This document shows, piece by piece, positions 18,660-26,494 of a stretch of DNA of 64,000 nt. Made by a program: the position numbers and the translations under genes. The stretch is from Sulfitobacter brevis (GTDB lineage Bacteria; Pseudomonadota; Alphaproteobacteria; Rhodobacterales; Rhodobacteraceae): NCBI RefSeq assembly GCF_900112755.1, contig NZ_FOMW01000007.1, positions 124,001 through 188,000 on the forward strand, in the 5' to 3' direction. The notes below the pieces were generated by a model. It did not search any database, was not told where the DNA came from, and saw only the letters and a program-made list of their open reading frames with translations. Every line of letters starts with the position of its first letter. The stretch's first letter is position 1.

Positions 18660-20170
18660 TTCTGCGGCGACCCATCATCATCCAGCGGCCTAAGCTGGCC
18701 GTGGTTGCGGTTATACACCGGAGAGCCGGAAAGAATGCCGCTAAAGTTGCGGAGCGGCTGGCCCACGACGATGCCACTTGCGTCAATCTTAAACTCGCGA
18801 ATGGTTCGCTCGTGGTCCGACGTCCGCGTTTTGATAACCGCAATTGATTTGCGAACTTCACCGTCGGTTTCAAAGAACCGCAGCATCATCACCGTATCGG
18901 CCAGATAGCTGATATCGACATCTGACCGTAGCTCGCCCGTCACCCCGTGCTGGCCGAGTGTCATCAGCGACAAAACCCCCTGCTGCGCAAGGTAGCTGAG
19001 CAATTCGTGCATCTGCAGCACAAGGAAATTGTCGCTCGGCATGGCGTGCAGGTAGGCATTGAGGCTGTCGATTACGACAACGCCCACGTCATCTACTTCA
19101 ACACTGTGACGCACGGCGGCAGCAAACTCACCGGGCGAGAGTTCCGCAGGATCAATCTGGCGCAATTCCAAAGCGCCGGAATCGATAAAGGGCTGCAAGT
19201 CCATGTCGAGCGCTTTTGAGCGGATCATCAGAGTGGAAAGCCGTTCATCAAACAGAAAATACGCCGCCTTTTGCCCACGCCGGAGGGCGGCGATCATGCT
19301 GCGCACGGCAACGGTGGTTTTGCCAACCCCTGCCGGGCCGCTCAACAATGTGTTGGTGCCGGGAAAGAGACCATCGCCAAGGATCGCGTCCAGTTCAGTC
19401 AATCCCGTGGTGACCGGCTCGGCGGAAAAATTGCGATGGTGATGGGCTGCGATCAACCGCGGATAGACACAAATACCGCCGCGTTCGATTGTAAAATCAT
19501 GGTAGCCGCCGTGATACTTCAGCCCGCGCATTTTAGTCACCCGCAGGCGACGGCGCTCGGATCCGAAATCATTGGCGAGTTGTTCCAGCGAGGTAACCCC
19601 GTGCGCTATGGAATGCAGTTGCAGATCACCCGGCTCGGCGGAGCGGTCATCCAGCATAAGTACCGTGCAGTTTCGGCGTGCGAAAAAGTGTTTCAGTGCA
19701 AGTATTTGCCGACGATACCGCAGCGGATTCTGTGACAGAAGCCGCAGCTCTGACAGGCTGTCCAGCACAACGCGGGTGGGGTTGGTCTTCTCGACCAGCT
19801 CGATGACACTGCGCACAGTTTCACCCAGTTCAACCTCACTTGGGTGCAGGAGAGATTGCTCGTGCTCGGGGCCAAACTCATCTTCCGAAAGCATTTCGAA
19901 CAACTCAATGTCGTCCAGCGTCCAGCCGTGCGACCGCGCCACGCCTTGCAGTTCCATCACCGTCTCTGACAGAGTGATATAGAGACCTTTTTCACCGGCC
20001 TCCCGTCCCTCCATAAGAAACCTCAGAGACAGAGTGGTTTTCCCCGATCCGGGCGTGCCTTCGACAAGATACAACCGGTGCGGCGTCAGCCCGCCGACCA
20101 GAACATCATCCAGCCCTTTGGTTCCTGTTAATACTCTGGGCTCTGGCTTGATCGCCGTTTCGAGTTGCAT
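18656..20170 (-). CDS. Double-domain KaiC-like ATPase
   Basis: A RecA-fold ATPase with two KaiC domains in tandem. The first P-loop is EGTPGSGKTTLSLRF (about residues 37-51 of the 504-residue form), the second SGPAGVGKTTVAVRS (about 277-291). Likely catalytic acids are Glu69 (TLSETVMEL) and Asp308-Glu309 (LFDERL). At the place of the cyanobacterial KaiC phosphosites Ser431/Thr432 the protein has Ser-Tyr in DISYLADTVMML. The ATG at 20170 is preferred, with AGGA nine bases upstream; an in-frame ATG at 20197 lacks one. No kaiA or kaiB is in the window. It is coupled by ATGA to the HWE kinase, so a signalling rather than true clock role is likely. Confidence 0.88.
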   Translation of the reverse strand: MQLETAIKPEPRVLTGTKGLDDVLVGGLTPHRLYLVEGTPGSGKTTLSLRFLMEGREAGEKGLYITLSETVMELQGVARSHGWTLDDIELFEMLSEDEFGPEHEQSLLHPSEVELGETVRSVIELVEKTNPTRVVLDSLSELRLLSQNPLRYRRQILALKHFFARRNCTVLMLDDRSAEPGDLQLHSIAHGVTSLEQLANDFGSERRRLRVTKMRGLKYHGGYHDFTIERGGICVYPRLIAAHHHRNFSAEPVTTGLTELDAILGDGLFPGTNTLLSGPAGVGKTTVAVRSMIAALRRGQKAAYFLFDERLSTLMIRSKALDMDLQPFIDSGALELRQIDPAELSPGEFAAAVRHSVEVDDVGVVVIDSLNAYLHAMPSDNFLVLQMHELLSYLAQQGVLSLMTLGQHGVTGELRSDVDISYLADTVMMLRFFETDGEVRKSIAVIKTRTSDHERTIREFKIDASGIVVGQPLRNFSGILSGSPVYNRNHGQLRPLDDDGSPQK

Positions 20171-20279
20171 ACTAGCTATCCTGCGCAGCAACCCCATGCT
20201 GCGACACAGGGCCTAGTGACAATTTTCACGCCAGCTTATCCCGAGCAGTGATCGCTCTGCAATCTGGCACAATGTATCC

Positions 20280-20456
20280 GGAAACGTTTTTACAGCTCTA
20301 GATCAAAAAGGTTACTTAGATCGCAAGAGCATAATGTCGAGGTTTCGCCCAATCACGAACGGAACAAGCGCTGCTTGAACGCCGATTATGCCAATCGCGC
20401 AACAGAGGCATAAGCTAAGCAGGCGCAGAGATCCCTCTCCGCGCCTGCTCTTTTTA
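20280..20456 (+). ncRNA. Candidate small RNA ending in an orphan terminator
   Basis: On the plus strand this stretch ends in a strong intrinsic terminator: agcaggcgc (20418-20426), inner agag/ctct pair, gcgcctgct (20441-20449), then cttttt. No plus-strand gene lies upstream; both neighbours are minus-strand genes that start at 20170 and end at 20489. A hairpin ending only the polyamine gene would need T residues on the minus strand, but that side reads TAGCTTATG. A short plus-strand transcript beginning somewhere near 20280-20340 would explain it. The start is a guess and no promoter was identified with confidence. Confidence 0.3.
20418..20455 (+). terminator. Intrinsic terminator without a matching plus-strand gene
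   Basis: Nine-bp GC-rich stem with an inner four-bp extension and a T run at 20451-20455. Oriented to the plus strand. It may also weakly stop the minus-strand polyamine transcript, but the U-tract is on the other side. Confidence 0.65.
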
Positions 20457-20488
20457 AAATTTGAAGCGCTGAAAGCACCGGCCCCTAT

Positions 20489-21730
20489 TCAGACCTTGTG
20501 CCACTCACGATCGCCATTGTGGTCCTTCACCCGCGTTGGCAGGCCGATCTTATCGAGCAGCGTGAACAAGGGCTTCGGGTCAAGCTCTTCAACGTTCAAC
20601 ATTGTGCCCAAGTCATAGGTGCCATCCGCAACCAGCATCGCCATCGCCACGGGGGGCACGCCTGCAGTGTAGGAAATCCCCTGACTGCCTACTTCGTTAT
20701 AGGCGTCTTTGTGATCGGCGACATTGTAGACAAAAACCTCAACGTCCTTGCCATCTTTGGTGCCTTTCACCAGATCGCCGATGCAGGTCTTGCCGGTGTA
20801 ATTCGGCGCCAGCGTCGAGGGATCAGGGAGCACGGCTTTCACCAGTTTCAACGGCACAACCTCAAGGCCTTCGGCGGTCAAAACCGGCTGTTCGGACAAC
20901 AGACCCAGATTTTGCAGCACAGTGAAGACGTTGATATAGTGCTCGCCAAAGCCCATCCAGAAGCGCACGTCGGCCTGCGGGTAGTTCGCGGCCAGCGAAT
21001 GCACCTCGTCGTGACCCGACATATAGGCGGTTTGTTTGCCGACGACAGGCAGGTCCCACTCGCGACGCTTTTCGAACATCTTGTTTTCTTGCCACGCGCC
21101 GTCCTGCCAACTGTAGACAGTGCCGGTAAACTCGCGAAAGTTGATCTCTGGGTCAAAGTTGGTGGAGAAATACTTACCGTGATCGCCTGCGTTAATATCG
21201 ACGATGTCGATCGATTTGACATCATCCATAAACGTATCAACGGCATAGCGGGCAAATGCGTTGACCATGCCCGGATCAAACCCCGCACCAAGGATTGCCG
21301 TCACCCCGGCCTGCGCACAATCGGCACGGCGCTTCCATTCGTAGTTGCCATACCACGGCGGCGTTTCGCAGATTTTGGCGGGGTCTTCGTGAATTGCGGT
21401 GTCGATATAGGCGGCGCCTGTGCGGATACAGGCCTCCAACACCGACATGTTCACAAAGGGCGAGCCCACGTTGATCACGATCCGGGTGCCCAACGTGTTG
21501 ATCAGCGCCTCGACTGCATCACTGTCCATCGCGTCCACGGCGTGGGCCGCAAAAACGCCGTCCTGTTTCATCGCGGATTTTTCGTGCACGCTTTCGATGA
21601 TCGCTTCACACTTTGCGACCGTGCGGCTTGCAATATGCAAGTCACCCAGCACATCATTGTTTTGCGCGCATTTATGCGCCACGACCTGCGCGACGCCACC
21701 GGCACCGATGATTAGAACATTGCGTTTCAT
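20489..21730 (-). CDS. Carboxynorspermidine/carboxyspermidine dehydrogenase
   Basis: A 413-residue saccharopine-dehydrogenase-like enzyme. Using NAD(P)H it joins aspartate semialdehyde to a diamine to form a carboxy-polyamine. The nucleotide-binding start is MKRNVLIIGAGGVAQVVAHK; the ATG at 21730 begins it, and GAGG lies upstream. Further in-frame codons upstream are not conserved-looking. Residues such as ILGAGFDPGMVNAFARYA and ASRTVAKCEAII are typical of this branch. The decarboxylase gene lies directly upstream with about 30 bases between them, so the two form a polyamine unit. Whether the product is spermidine or norspermidine cannot be told from the sequence; in most alphaproteobacteria this pathway makes spermidine. 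Confidence 0.88.
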   Translation of the reverse strand: MKRNVLIIGAGGVAQVVAHKCAQNNDVLGDLHIASRTVAKCEAIIESVHEKSAMKQDGVFAAHAVDAMDSDAVEALINTLGTRIVINVGSPFVNMSVLEACIRTGAAYIDTAIHEDPAKICETPPWYGNYEWKRRADCAQAGVTAILGAGFDPGMVNAFARYAVDTFMDDVKSIDIVDINAGDHGKYFSTNFDPEINFREFTGTVYSWQDGAWQENKMFEKRREWDLPVVGKQTAYMSGHDEVHSLAANYPQADVRFWMGFGEHYINVFTVLQNLGLLSEQPVLTAEGLEVVPLKLVKAVLPDPSTLAPNYTGKTCIGDLVKGTKDGKDVEVFVYNVADHKDAYNEVGSQGISYTAGVPPVAMAMLVADGTYDLGTMLNVEELDPKPLFTLLDKIGLPTRVKDHNGDREWHKV

Positions 21731-21761
21731 GTATTCAAAAGACCTCGTATAGTTGTTGAGA

Positions 21762-22856
21762 TTAAGACAGGGCGGCTTTGAAATCGTCATAGCCAAAGTC
21801 GCGGACCAGGCGGACGGTTCCATCCAGTTCACGGATCGCGATGCCGGGCATCTTCACACCGTTGAACCAGTTTTTCTTGACCATCGTATAACCGGCAGCG
21901 TCCTGAAATGAAATCCGGTCGCCCGCCGTCAGCGGCGCGTCAAACCGGAATTCACCGAATATATCGCCCGCAAGGCAGGATTTGCCGCAGATCATCCATT
22001 CATGTGCGCCGGTGTCGGGGCTGATCTTTGCGGGCTCTCGGTAGATCAGTAGATCAAGCATATGCGCCTCGATCGAGCTGTCGACAATGGCTAGGTTCTT
22101 GCCGTTGTGCAGCGTATCCAGCACCGTAACCTCCAGCGTCGCCGCCCCTGTGATCGTGGCCTCCCCCGGCTCCAGATAGACTTGCACGCCGAAGTCTTCG
22201 GCAAAGCGCTTCAGCCGTCCGGCAAGCTTATCGAGCGGATAATCGGGACCGGTAAAGTGAATGCCACCCCCGAGACTCACCCATGCCATCTTATGCAGGG
22301 TTGCGCCGAAACGATCCTCAATCAGGGTTAACATCTCGTCAAAGCGGTTGAAGTTATCGTTCTCGCAGTTGTTGTGGAACATCAGCCCGCTAATCCGGTC
22401 CGCCACTGCCGCGATCTGGGCCGGTTCATGTTCGCCCAAGCGGCTGAACGGGCGCGCCGGATCGGCCAGATCAAACTCCGAGGTTGAAACACCAGGGTTG
22501 ACCCGCAACCCCCGCACATGGTCCTGCGCAACACTCTCGAACCTGTCGAGCTGGCCGATCGAATTGAAAATGATCTTGTCGCTATTGGCGAGCACCTCGG
22601 CAATTTCATCTTCCGCATAAGCCACTGAATAGGCGTGGGTTTCACCACCGAATTTCTCATACCCCAGCTTGACTTCGTAGAGCGATGAAGATGTGGAACC
22701 ATCCATATATTCGGCCATAAGATCAAAAACCGACCACGTCGCAAAGCATTTCAGCGCCAGCAATGATTTCGCCCCCGAGGCATTCCGGAGCCATGCGATC
22801 TTTTCGAGATTTCGCAGCAGGCGCGCTTTGTCGATGAGGTAATAGGGGGTTTGCAT
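21762..22856 (-). CDS. nspC: Carboxynorspermidine/carboxyspermidine decarboxylase
   Basis: A 364-residue pyridoxal-phosphate enzyme of the fold III (alanine racemase-like) decarboxylase family. It removes the carboxyl group from carboxyspermidine or carboxynorspermidine to give the polyamine. The PLP lysine is probably in LLALKCFATWSVFDLM near the N-terminus. Other family blocks are VSLGGGIHFTGPDYPLD, LEPGEA and the Cys region WMICGKSCLAGDIFGEF near the C-terminus. The ATG at 22856 has GAGGA about nine bases upstream. It is followed by the dehydrogenase gene, so both pathway steps are in one transcript. The symbol follows the Vibrio family name. Confidence 0.9.
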   Translation of the reverse strand: MQTPYYLIDKARLLRNLEKIAWLRNASGAKSLLALKCFATWSVFDLMAEYMDGSTSSSLYEVKLGYEKFGGETHAYSVAYAEDEIAEVLANSDKIIFNSIGQLDRFESVAQDHVRGLRVNPGVSTSEFDLADPARPFSRLGEHEPAQIAAVADRISGLMFHNNCENDNFNRFDEMLTLIEDRFGATLHKMAWVSLGGGIHFTGPDYPLDKLAGRLKRFAEDFGVQVYLEPGEATITGAATLEVTVLDTLHNGKNLAIVDSSIEAHMLDLLIYREPAKISPDTGAHEWMICGKSCLAGDIFGEFRFDAPLTAGDRISFQDAAGYTMVKKNWFNGVKMPGIAIRELDGTVRLVRDFGYDDFKAALS

Positions 22857-23010
22857 GGCAAATTCCTCGTGCTGTGGAGCGATTCAATCGCGGGGTACCG
22901 CTTAGAATAAGCGCTCTGATAAGGCAAACCTCGACTGTGCCGTTCGGTGATCGGGATGCGAAAAAGTCGGCGCTGGAATAGTCCGCTTACAGGTTGCAAA
23001 CGCCCCGAGC

Positions 23011-24150
23011 TCAGATCCGTTCCGGCGCGATCCCCCATCGCCGCAATGCATCAGGGTTTGATTTGCTGGCGCAGCGTGCCGATAGGCTGATCGCGGAGGG
23101 CGTTTGGGAAAAGCGCGGCGCGGGTGCCGCTTGTACGACACCATCCACCGTTTGAAACAGACCACGCGCCTGATTGACCGGATCAGCCTGCGCCTCCTGC
23201 GGACTTAAGACCGGCGTGACGCAACCATCACTCTGGGCGAACAGGGCCGCCCAGTGCTGCCGTGTTTCTGCTGCAAAAATCCCGCCAAGCGTCGCGGTGC
23301 AATAGGGGTCATCAGCGATATCGCTTTTGATAAACCGCGCATCCTCTAACAGCCCGAGCTTTTCCAGCAGCACGCGGCGAAAGGCCGGTTCAATCGCCCC
23401 GACCGCGACATAAGCGCCATCCGCGCAAACATAGGTGCGGTAGTAATGCCGCCCGCCATCCAACACGTTTTGCCCCGCAGGTGCGCTATGCGCCCCCATC
23501 GCAGCCAATGCGGTTAAGAGAGTATAGAGGCTGGCAGACCCGTCGACGATATTTGCATCCACCACCTGTCCCTGCCCCGTCGTTCGGGCGTGCAGCACAG
23601 CAGATAACATACCGATCACGCCAAACAACGCACCGCTGGCCATATCTCCCACAAGCGGCGGGATTGCCACGGGCGGCACCCCGTCGCGGCCAAAAAGCGA
23701 CAAGGCACCTGACAGGGCGATATAGTTCAGATCATGCCCCGCCTGCCGCGCCATCTCCCCTTCCTGCCCCCATCCGGTCACACGGACGTAAGCCAATGAA
23801 GGGCGATGCTCTAGACAGTCTTCCGGTCCAACCCCCAAAGCTTCCATCGCGCCTGGCCGATAGCCTTCGATCAGGGCATCCGCCTGCCCGATCAAGTCAA
23901 ACATAACCTCGCGCCCAGCGGCGGATTTAAGGTTTAGCTCAACCAGAGGGCGCGAACGGTAGAAGACCGAAGCCGCATCCATCGACGCGAAATCCAAAGT
24001 CGGGTCAATCGCCGGATAGCCACCGGGCCGGTCAATGCGGATAATGTCGGCGCCCATATCAGCTAGCACCATCGCGGCATAGGGCACCGGCCCGATGCCC
24101 GTCATCTCAACGATGCGCATCCCGCTGAGCGGACCTTGCCGCTCAGCCAT
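23011..24150 (-). CDS. Family III CoA-transferase / alpha-methylacyl-CoA racemase-like
   Basis: A protein of about 379 residues of the CaiB/BaiF/Amcr family, which moves CoA between acids or epimerises 2-methylacyl-CoA esters. Typical stretches are LSGMRIVEMTGIGPVPYAA, ADMGADIIRIDRPGG, LIEGYRPGAMEALGV and GHDLNYIALSGALSLFG. The last one, with its Asp, carries the key acidic residue. The length and the GHDLNY motif favour the racemase branch. The ATG at 24150 is used; a GTG four codons earlier is possible. It lies on its own between the polyamine operon and the glutaredoxin-fusion gene; context gives no substrate. Confidence 0.85.
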   Translation of the reverse strand: MAERQGPLSGMRIVEMTGIGPVPYAAMVLADMGADIIRIDRPGGYPAIDPTLDFASMDAASVFYRSRPLVELNLKSAAGREVMFDLIGQADALIEGYRPGAMEALGVGPEDCLEHRPSLAYVRVTGWGQEGEMARQAGHDLNYIALSGALSLFGRDGVPPVAIPPLVGDMASGALFGVIGMLSAVLHARTTGQGQVVDANIVDGSASLYTLLTALAAMGAHSAPAGQNVLDGGRHYYRTYVCADGAYVAVGAIEPAFRRVLLEKLGLLEDARFIKSDIADDPYCTATLGGIFAAETRQHWAALFAQSDGCVTPVLSPQEAQADPVNQARGLFQTVDGVVQAAPAPRFSQTPSAISLSARCASKSNPDALRRWGIAPERI

Positions 24151-24291
24151 GTTCGACCACACGCGCCATTATAGCGACGCTAACACACCTATTCATACGA
24201 CCTGTCCCCTCACATTCACCGATCGAACGCTATGCAAGGGCTGGCAGGATAACAAGTCGGCCGGACCGACTGGGCGATCACGTGCCATCAC

Positions 24292-25077
24292 TCACCCGAC
24301 GTAGCGGATCAGCATCCAGATGCCCATCGCGAGCATCATTACGTTCTCGGTCAGCGAGATGAACCCAAGCGGCACATTGCTGTCGCCGCCCACACAGGCA
24401 CATTTCAGCTCGCGCTTGTCGATGTAAACCGCCTTGATCACAGACACCGCACCGATCCCGCCGATCACAATCGCCACCGGTGCCGACAACCATGTCAGCG
24501 CCCCCGCCGTCATCAGCACGCCTGCCAGTGCCTCACCGAAGGGATATATTTTACCGTAAGGCACCCAACGCTGCGCCAGCAAATCGTAGTTGAGAAACAT
24601 TGTGGAGAACTTCTCCACGTCCTGCAGTTTCTGGATTGCCAGAATGCACATCGAGATCGAGATGAACCATTCAAACGCGCGCAGAGTAAAGATCGTACCA
24701 AAGGCCGCATAAGATACCGCCAGCGCCATCAACAGGGCCATCGCAAAGATGGCAATCACCGGGGTATAGGAGGTGTCGCTCTGTTCTGCTTCGGGTTTGT
24801 CGATCTCGAAGTGGATCCGCAGGTCATCATACCCACCGATGCGCTGTCCGGCGATAAAGGTTTGTGGCGTAGTCTCGACGTTATGCTCGGCCTTGAATGC
24901 TTCGGTTTCCTCGCGGGTGGTCAGGTGGTGATCCTCAACCTTAAACCCCCGCCGCTCCAAAAGGTCTTTGGACTTCAACCCATAGGGGCACATGTGCTCG
25001 GTCATCACCATCCGGTAAAGGGTGGCAGTCTTCTCTGATGTGGAAGGTTGCGGCGGGTTGGTTGATGCAGTGGTCAT
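24292..25077 (-). CDS. Glutaredoxin domain fused to MauE-like membrane domain
   Basis: A 261-residue fusion. Residues 17-95 resemble a glutaredoxin: the start of the redox motif is CPYG (Cys30) with only one Cys, so it would be a monothiol form, and TTPQTFIAGQRIGGYDDL is the usual cis-Pro/GSH region. From about residue 105 to the end there are four or so membrane helices of MauE/DoxX type, with two Cys in ELKCACVGG after the third helix. MauE proteins pass electrons to help form disulfides in exported proteins such as methylamine dehydrogenase. No mau genes are present here, so the client is unknown. Confidence 0.8.
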   Translation of the reverse strand: MTTASTNPPQPSTSEKTATLYRMVMTEHMCPYGLKSKDLLERRGFKVEDHHLTTREETEAFKAEHNVETTPQTFIAGQRIGGYDDLRIHFEIDKPEAEQSDTSYTPVIAIFAMALLMALAVSYAAFGTIFTLRAFEWFISISMCILAIQKLQDVEKFSTMFLNYDLLAQRWVPYGKIYPFGEALAGVLMTAGALTWLSAPVAIVIGGIGAVSVIKAVYIDKRELKCACVGGDSNVPLGFISLTENVMMLAMGIWMLIRYVG

Positions 25078-25616
25078 GACGTCCCCTATTCTTTGGTACT
25101 GTAGCTTTACGGCACAAATAGCTGGCTTGGTTTGCCAGCCCTCAGACTCTCTTATTTGCTAAACGCTCTTCCTGCGTAGGAAGGTTCCGAAATACAGCAT
25201 TCGGGCGACCATTGCCTTTTTTACGCCTCACTCCAGATTGAGCGATGACGACTTTCGGCTGGTCAACATCCGCGAAATCTGCCGAATGCCTTAATATAAA
25301 GTGATAATTCCCGTTGCGAGAGAAACACCGAGGTCACAGATCGAAACAGTTTGTTTCCGACAAACTCGGTAAAATTAGGCGAAAATGTGGTACCAATTGG
25401 GCAGGGTCGTAACTCCCTTGGGCGAGTCCCATATACGATTGGGTAGGTTGCGAAGCGATTTAAGTGCCTGCCGCTAACGTGAAAAGCAGCAGGTTAGAAG
25501 TGCGGGGTCGCTGTTATCGACCCGGGGCCACTACGCGGCCGTTACAAGTACCCTTCCGGCGCGGGTCTGCGCGCGAGGGGCGTTAAGAATTACGATGAAA
25601 CCCTTGGAGGGTTAGC
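25078..25616. other. Long leader region before the first polysaccharide gene
   Basis: 539 bases without a gene between the glutaredoxin-fusion gene (minus) and the sugar transferase gene (plus). It contains an inverted repeat gggtcg (25505-25510) / cgaccc (25518-25523) with a seven-base spacer, a possible operator or leader stem, and at its end the ribosome-site hairpin at 25599-25613. Promoters for both flanking genes must lie here, but I could not place boxes with confidence. Its length suggests regulation of polysaccharide synthesis. Confidence 0.5.
25599..25613 (+). promoter_or_regulatory. Hairpin enclosing the ribosome binding site of the sugar transferase gene
   Basis: aaccct (25599-25604), loop tgg, agggtt (25608-25613): a six-bp perfect stem holding the strong Shine-Dalgarno GGAGGG (25606-25611) just before the ATG at 25617. 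If it folds in the mRNA it would hide the ribosome site, so the gene could be controlled at translation. Folding is inferred. Confidence 0.5.
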
Positions 25617-26405
25617 ATGAAGAAGTTTTCTCCGGATGCGCCCGATTACAGCGTGTTTGATATGTCCCTAAGGTCCACCGATCTGGACTTTGCAATGCCT
25701 ATGGGCGCGTCCGTCGGCCTGCGCAGACCCGCGCCAAGTGTTGTCTGGGAAGCTGCTTTGGCGCGCAAATCCGCACGCGCCGCGAAAACGCGCGACGGGA
25801 TATACCGCCAGTTTTTCAAGCGCGCCTTTGACCTTACCTTGATTGCGGTAAGCCTGCCGATCGTTGTGCCCCTCGTCGCGCTATTTGCCCTCGCGCTTTG
25901 GCTGGAGGGCGGTGCTGCGTTCTATACCCAGCGCCGCATCGGTCGTCACGGCAAGACGTTTTCGATCCTGAAGCTGCGCACGATGGTGCGTGATGCTGAC
26001 ACGGTACTGGAAACCTATCTGGCCGCCGACCCTGCCCTGCGTCAGGAGTGGGACTCGATGCAAAAGCTGAAATCCGACCCACGTGTCACACCTGTCGGCC
26101 GCTTGCTGCGCGCGACATCGCTCGATGAATTACCGCAGCTTTTCAACGTCCTGCTCGGCGACATGAGCCTTATCGGTCCACGCCCGATGATGCTGAACCA
26201 AGCGACGCTTTATGGCGACAAACGCGCCTACGAGGCCCTGCGCCCCGGTATCACCGGACTGTGGCAAATCTCTACACGCAACAACAGCCGCTTTGCTTAT
26301 CGCAACGAAGTGGATGCCGCTTATGAACGGTCGCTTACCTTCGGCACCGATCTCACAATTTTGATCCGCACGGTTGGCGTGGTTCTGCGTCGCACAGGAT
26401 ATTGA
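25617..26405 (+). CDS. Undecaprenyl-phosphate sugar-1-phosphate transferase (initiating)
   Basis: A 262-residue member of the bacterial sugar transferase family (ExoY/WbaP-like C-terminal domain only). It moves a sugar-1-phosphate from a nucleotide sugar to undecaprenyl phosphate and so starts a polysaccharide repeat unit at the inner membrane. Residues 1-65 are a variable cytoplasmic tail, about 70-92 are a membrane helix, then KLRTMVRDAD, RATSLDELPQLFNVLLGDMS, LIGPRP and LRPGITGLWQIS, the family signature. The start is certain: GGAGGG lies six bases upstream inside a hairpin. The sugar cannot be told. Stop TGA lies 89 bases before the BY-kinase-like start I chose. Confidence 0.92.
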   Translation: MKKFSPDAPDYSVFDMSLRSTDLDFAMPMGASVGLRRPAPSVVWEAALARKSARAAKTRDGIYRQFFKRAFDLTLIAVSLPIVVPLVALFALALWLEGGAAFYTQRRIGRHGKTFSILKLRTMVRDADTVLETYLAADPALRQEWDSMQKLKSDPRVTPVGRLLRATSLDELPQLFNVLLGDMSLIGPRPMMLNQATLYGDKRAYEALRPGITGLWQISTRNNSRFAYRNEVDAAYERSLTFGTDLTILIRTVGVVLRRTGY

Positions 26406-26494
26406 CCGATGATCCCCTGCCCGACCGCAACAAAAAAGTTTACTCTGCACCAATGCCCAAAATGCCCAACTCCAAAAAGCGAAAGGCCGATGCC

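Noticed and set aside
20498..21715. A 405-codon open frame on the plus strand opposite the carboxyspermidine dehydrogenase gene
   Set aside because: It is a shadow of the conserved minus-strand enzyme, rich in His, Arg and Val as antisense frames in GC-rich DNA are, and has no recognisable family.
25500..25530. tRNA or other structured RNA in the leader before the sugar transferase gene
   Set aside because: Only a single six-bp inverted repeat is present; no cloverleaf or conserved loops could be drawn.
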